NCBI GenBank assembly: GCA_910584525.1
Contig: CAJUAT010000059.1
Span: 1-15,408, forward strand
Direction of reading: 5' to 3'
Origin: an uncultured Muribaculaceae bacterium
GTDB lineage: Bacteria; Bacteroidota; Bacteroidia; Bacteroidales; Muribaculaceae
Length of the DNA stretch: 15,408 nt
Shown: piece after piece, positions 14,321 through 15,408 of the stretch
How the letters are laid out: every line of letters begins with the position of its first letter
How positions within the stretch are numbered: the first letter of the stretch is position 1
The notes under the pieces: model-generated
Database searches by the model: none
What the model was told of the DNA's origin: nothing
Seen by the model: only the letters and a program-made list of their open reading frames with translations
Translations under genes and position numbers: made by a program

Positions 14321-15226
14321 ATGAAAAATATATACATGGCACTTATTGCCATATTGGCTGGTCTCTTTTTTACCGATACGGACATGAAAGCCGGGGTGCC
14401 TTTGTGCAACGAAGAAAATACATGGGTATACGAAACTTCGGTAAGAACGTTGAGAGAAATGAAGGATGCTTCGATTGACCGTGGGTCTTACGAGATGAAA
14501 TTTGTGGGGACAAGAGAAGTGCAGGGGAGGACTTACCATGTGTTTAAGGTGGTAAAAAGCATTTTCCGCGAAATCAGCCGAGTTGACAGAAAATATGTCT
14601 ATCATGAGTTCGGGCCTGAGGTCATGAGCGAGGAATGGCTGCTGAGAGAAGAGGGAGACAAGGTCTGGTACTGGCACGAAACTTGGCAGAAGGAGGTTAT
14701 TATGTATGACTTCTCGGTAAAGAGTCTAGATCCGATGCCCGGACTGTCATGGGGCAGCTTGCCTTTGGTGGAAGATTCCAACTATTGTGCATTCAGGATG
14801 TATCCCGGGGATGGTGACGGCATCTCACCGAGGGTATATTGTCTTGGAGAATTATCCGGTTCAGATTACAGACGGCACGAGAATACTATGTGCATTGAAG
14901 GAATCGGAGTCACCAGGGGTAGTATGTGTTACATATACACCTTCTGCTGTTGGCATACTAATGAAGATGTTAGCATCGACACACCCGGAGGAGACTGTTG
15001 TATGCTTACTGGAGTCATAGACAAGGAGGGAAAGTATATTTACGGAGAGCCGAATACGATACAAAACAGCGTTTCCTCCGTAAATGTCGTTAAAATGAAT
15101 GAATATAAATCTCCGAGATATTTCAATCTTCAGGGAAATCCTGTCGCCAAACCCCGACCCGGTGAGTTGGTGGTGAAAGTGACGGATGCCGGAACGGATA
15201 AAATCATTTACGAGGAAAACAATTAA
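14321..15226 (+). CDS. Secreted protein of unknown function with a Bacteroidales-type C-terminal motif
   Basis: The 301-aa product opens with a signal peptide (MKNIYMALIAILAGLFFTDT, cleavage probably near 20-25). No catalytic domain was recognised. The body contains many aromatic residues and about nine cysteines (a cluster at 203-227), and CIEGIGVTRG (191-200) recalls the W-x-EGIG turn common in uncharacterised Bacteroidales exported proteins. The C-terminal part RYFNLQGNPVAKPRPGELVV (266-285) resembles the short 'YNLQGxxVxxPxxG' beta element that ends many Bacteroidales surface proteins and looks like a shortened T9SS-type tail, here ending KVTDAGTDKIIYEENN. The protein is probably periplasmic or surface-exposed. 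The gene stands alone, diverges from the steroid operon, and is more AT-rich than that operon. Confidence 0.75.
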   Translation: MKNIYMALIAILAGLFFTDTDMKAGVPLCNEENTWVYETSVRTLREMKDASIDRGSYEMKFVGTREVQGRTYHVFKVVKSIFREISRVDRKYVYHEFGPEVMSEEWLLREEGDKVWYWHETWQKEVIMYDFSVKSLDPMPGLSWGSLPLVEDSNYCAFRMYPGDGDGISPRVYCLGELSGSDYRRHENTMCIEGIGVTRGSMCYIYTFCCWHTNEDVSIDTPGGDCCMLTGVIDKEGKYIYGEPNTIQNSVSSVNVVKMNEYKSPRYFNLQGNPVAKPRPGELVVKVTDAGTDKIIYEENN

Positions 15227-15284
15227 GGTTTATCTGTTTGTCTATGGATGATTTGCAAACGATTATCTCCATAAAGAGAAGAGA

Positions 15285-15386
15285 ATGACGGCTTATATGA
15301 CTATTGATGGAAGAAAGATTCCAATTCGAAGAGGAGCAACTCTCAACAAAAAGCGGGTCAAGCCGAAAAGCCGGTGCATTTGTTAA
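15285..15386 (+). CDS. Possible 33-residue basic small protein
   Basis: A short frame starts after a purine-rich stretch (AAAGAGAAGAGA directly before the ATG) and encodes a peptide containing TIDGRKIPIRRGATLNKKR and ending CIC. It is strongly basic with no recognised domain. A second ATG lies at 15297. It could be a genuine small protein, the degraded start of a longer gene, or chance. It lies 58 bp after the stop of the previous gene, with a 6-bp inverted repeat between them (15243-15248 and 15268-15273). Confidence 0.25.
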   Translation: MTAYMTIDGRKIPIRRGATLNKKRVKPKSRCIC

Positions 15387-15408
15387 AATTGAAGATTAGA
15401 AATGTTAA

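Noticed and set aside
14204..14677. 157-codon minus-strand ORF overlapping the 301-aa secreted-protein gene
   Set aside because: It is antisense to a gene with a promoter and signal peptide, and lacks domain similarity.
1..15408. CRISPR arrays, tRNA or rRNA genes, integrase or transposase genes
   Set aside because: I saw no regularly spaced direct repeats, no cloverleaf or rRNA sequence, and no recombinase or transposase reading frame.

Overview
The window looks like a chromosomal segment of a gut Bacteroidales, probably near Muribaculaceae. The grounds are promoters of the Bacteroidota type (TAnnTTTG at -7, TTTG about 19-20 bp further upstream) in front of several genes, weak Shine-Dalgarno sites, a large secreted protein ending in a type IX secretion (T9SS) type A-like sorting domain, a TPR protein fused to an AraC-type DNA-binding domain, and a DUF4143 ATPase. 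Family placement is an inference; no rRNA or tRNA is present to test it.

Layout. 1-1070: a plus-strand DinD-family gene with its promoter and a probable bidirectional terminator. 1121-5470: a minus-strand gene for a 1449-aa secreted multidomain surface protein. 5663-7483: a membrane-anchored TPR/AraC-type regulator, transcribed towards that secreted protein. The 192-bp gap between them holds a strong promoter and repeated ATTACGA-type half-sites, so the regulator may control the surface protein. 7399-7881: a repeat-rich stretch with 37-bp inverted ends, a 92-bp imperfect hairpin and a 10-bp perfect hairpin. Its left end is read as the first codons of the regulator gene. 7888-9063: a DUF4143 ATPase behind a perfect 17-bp palindrome that carries a promoter box on each strand. 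9155-13842: a tight four-gene minus-strand operon. 14321-15226: a plus-strand secreted protein of unknown function, followed by a possible very small ORF.

The most interesting region is the operon at 9155-13842. In order of transcription it encodes a close relative of vertebrate steroid 5-alpha-reductases, an Old Yellow Enzyme-family flavin reductase resembling BaiCD/5-beta-reductases, a short-chain dehydrogenase suited to hydroxysteroid oxidation or reduction, and an AMP-forming acyl-CoA ligase. The first three classes match the gene set that gut Bacteroidales use to turn 3-oxo-delta4 bile acids into allo/iso bile acids. The ligase adds a possible CoA-activation step. The likely job is reduction of host bile acids or steroid hormones, but the substrate cannot be read from sequence.
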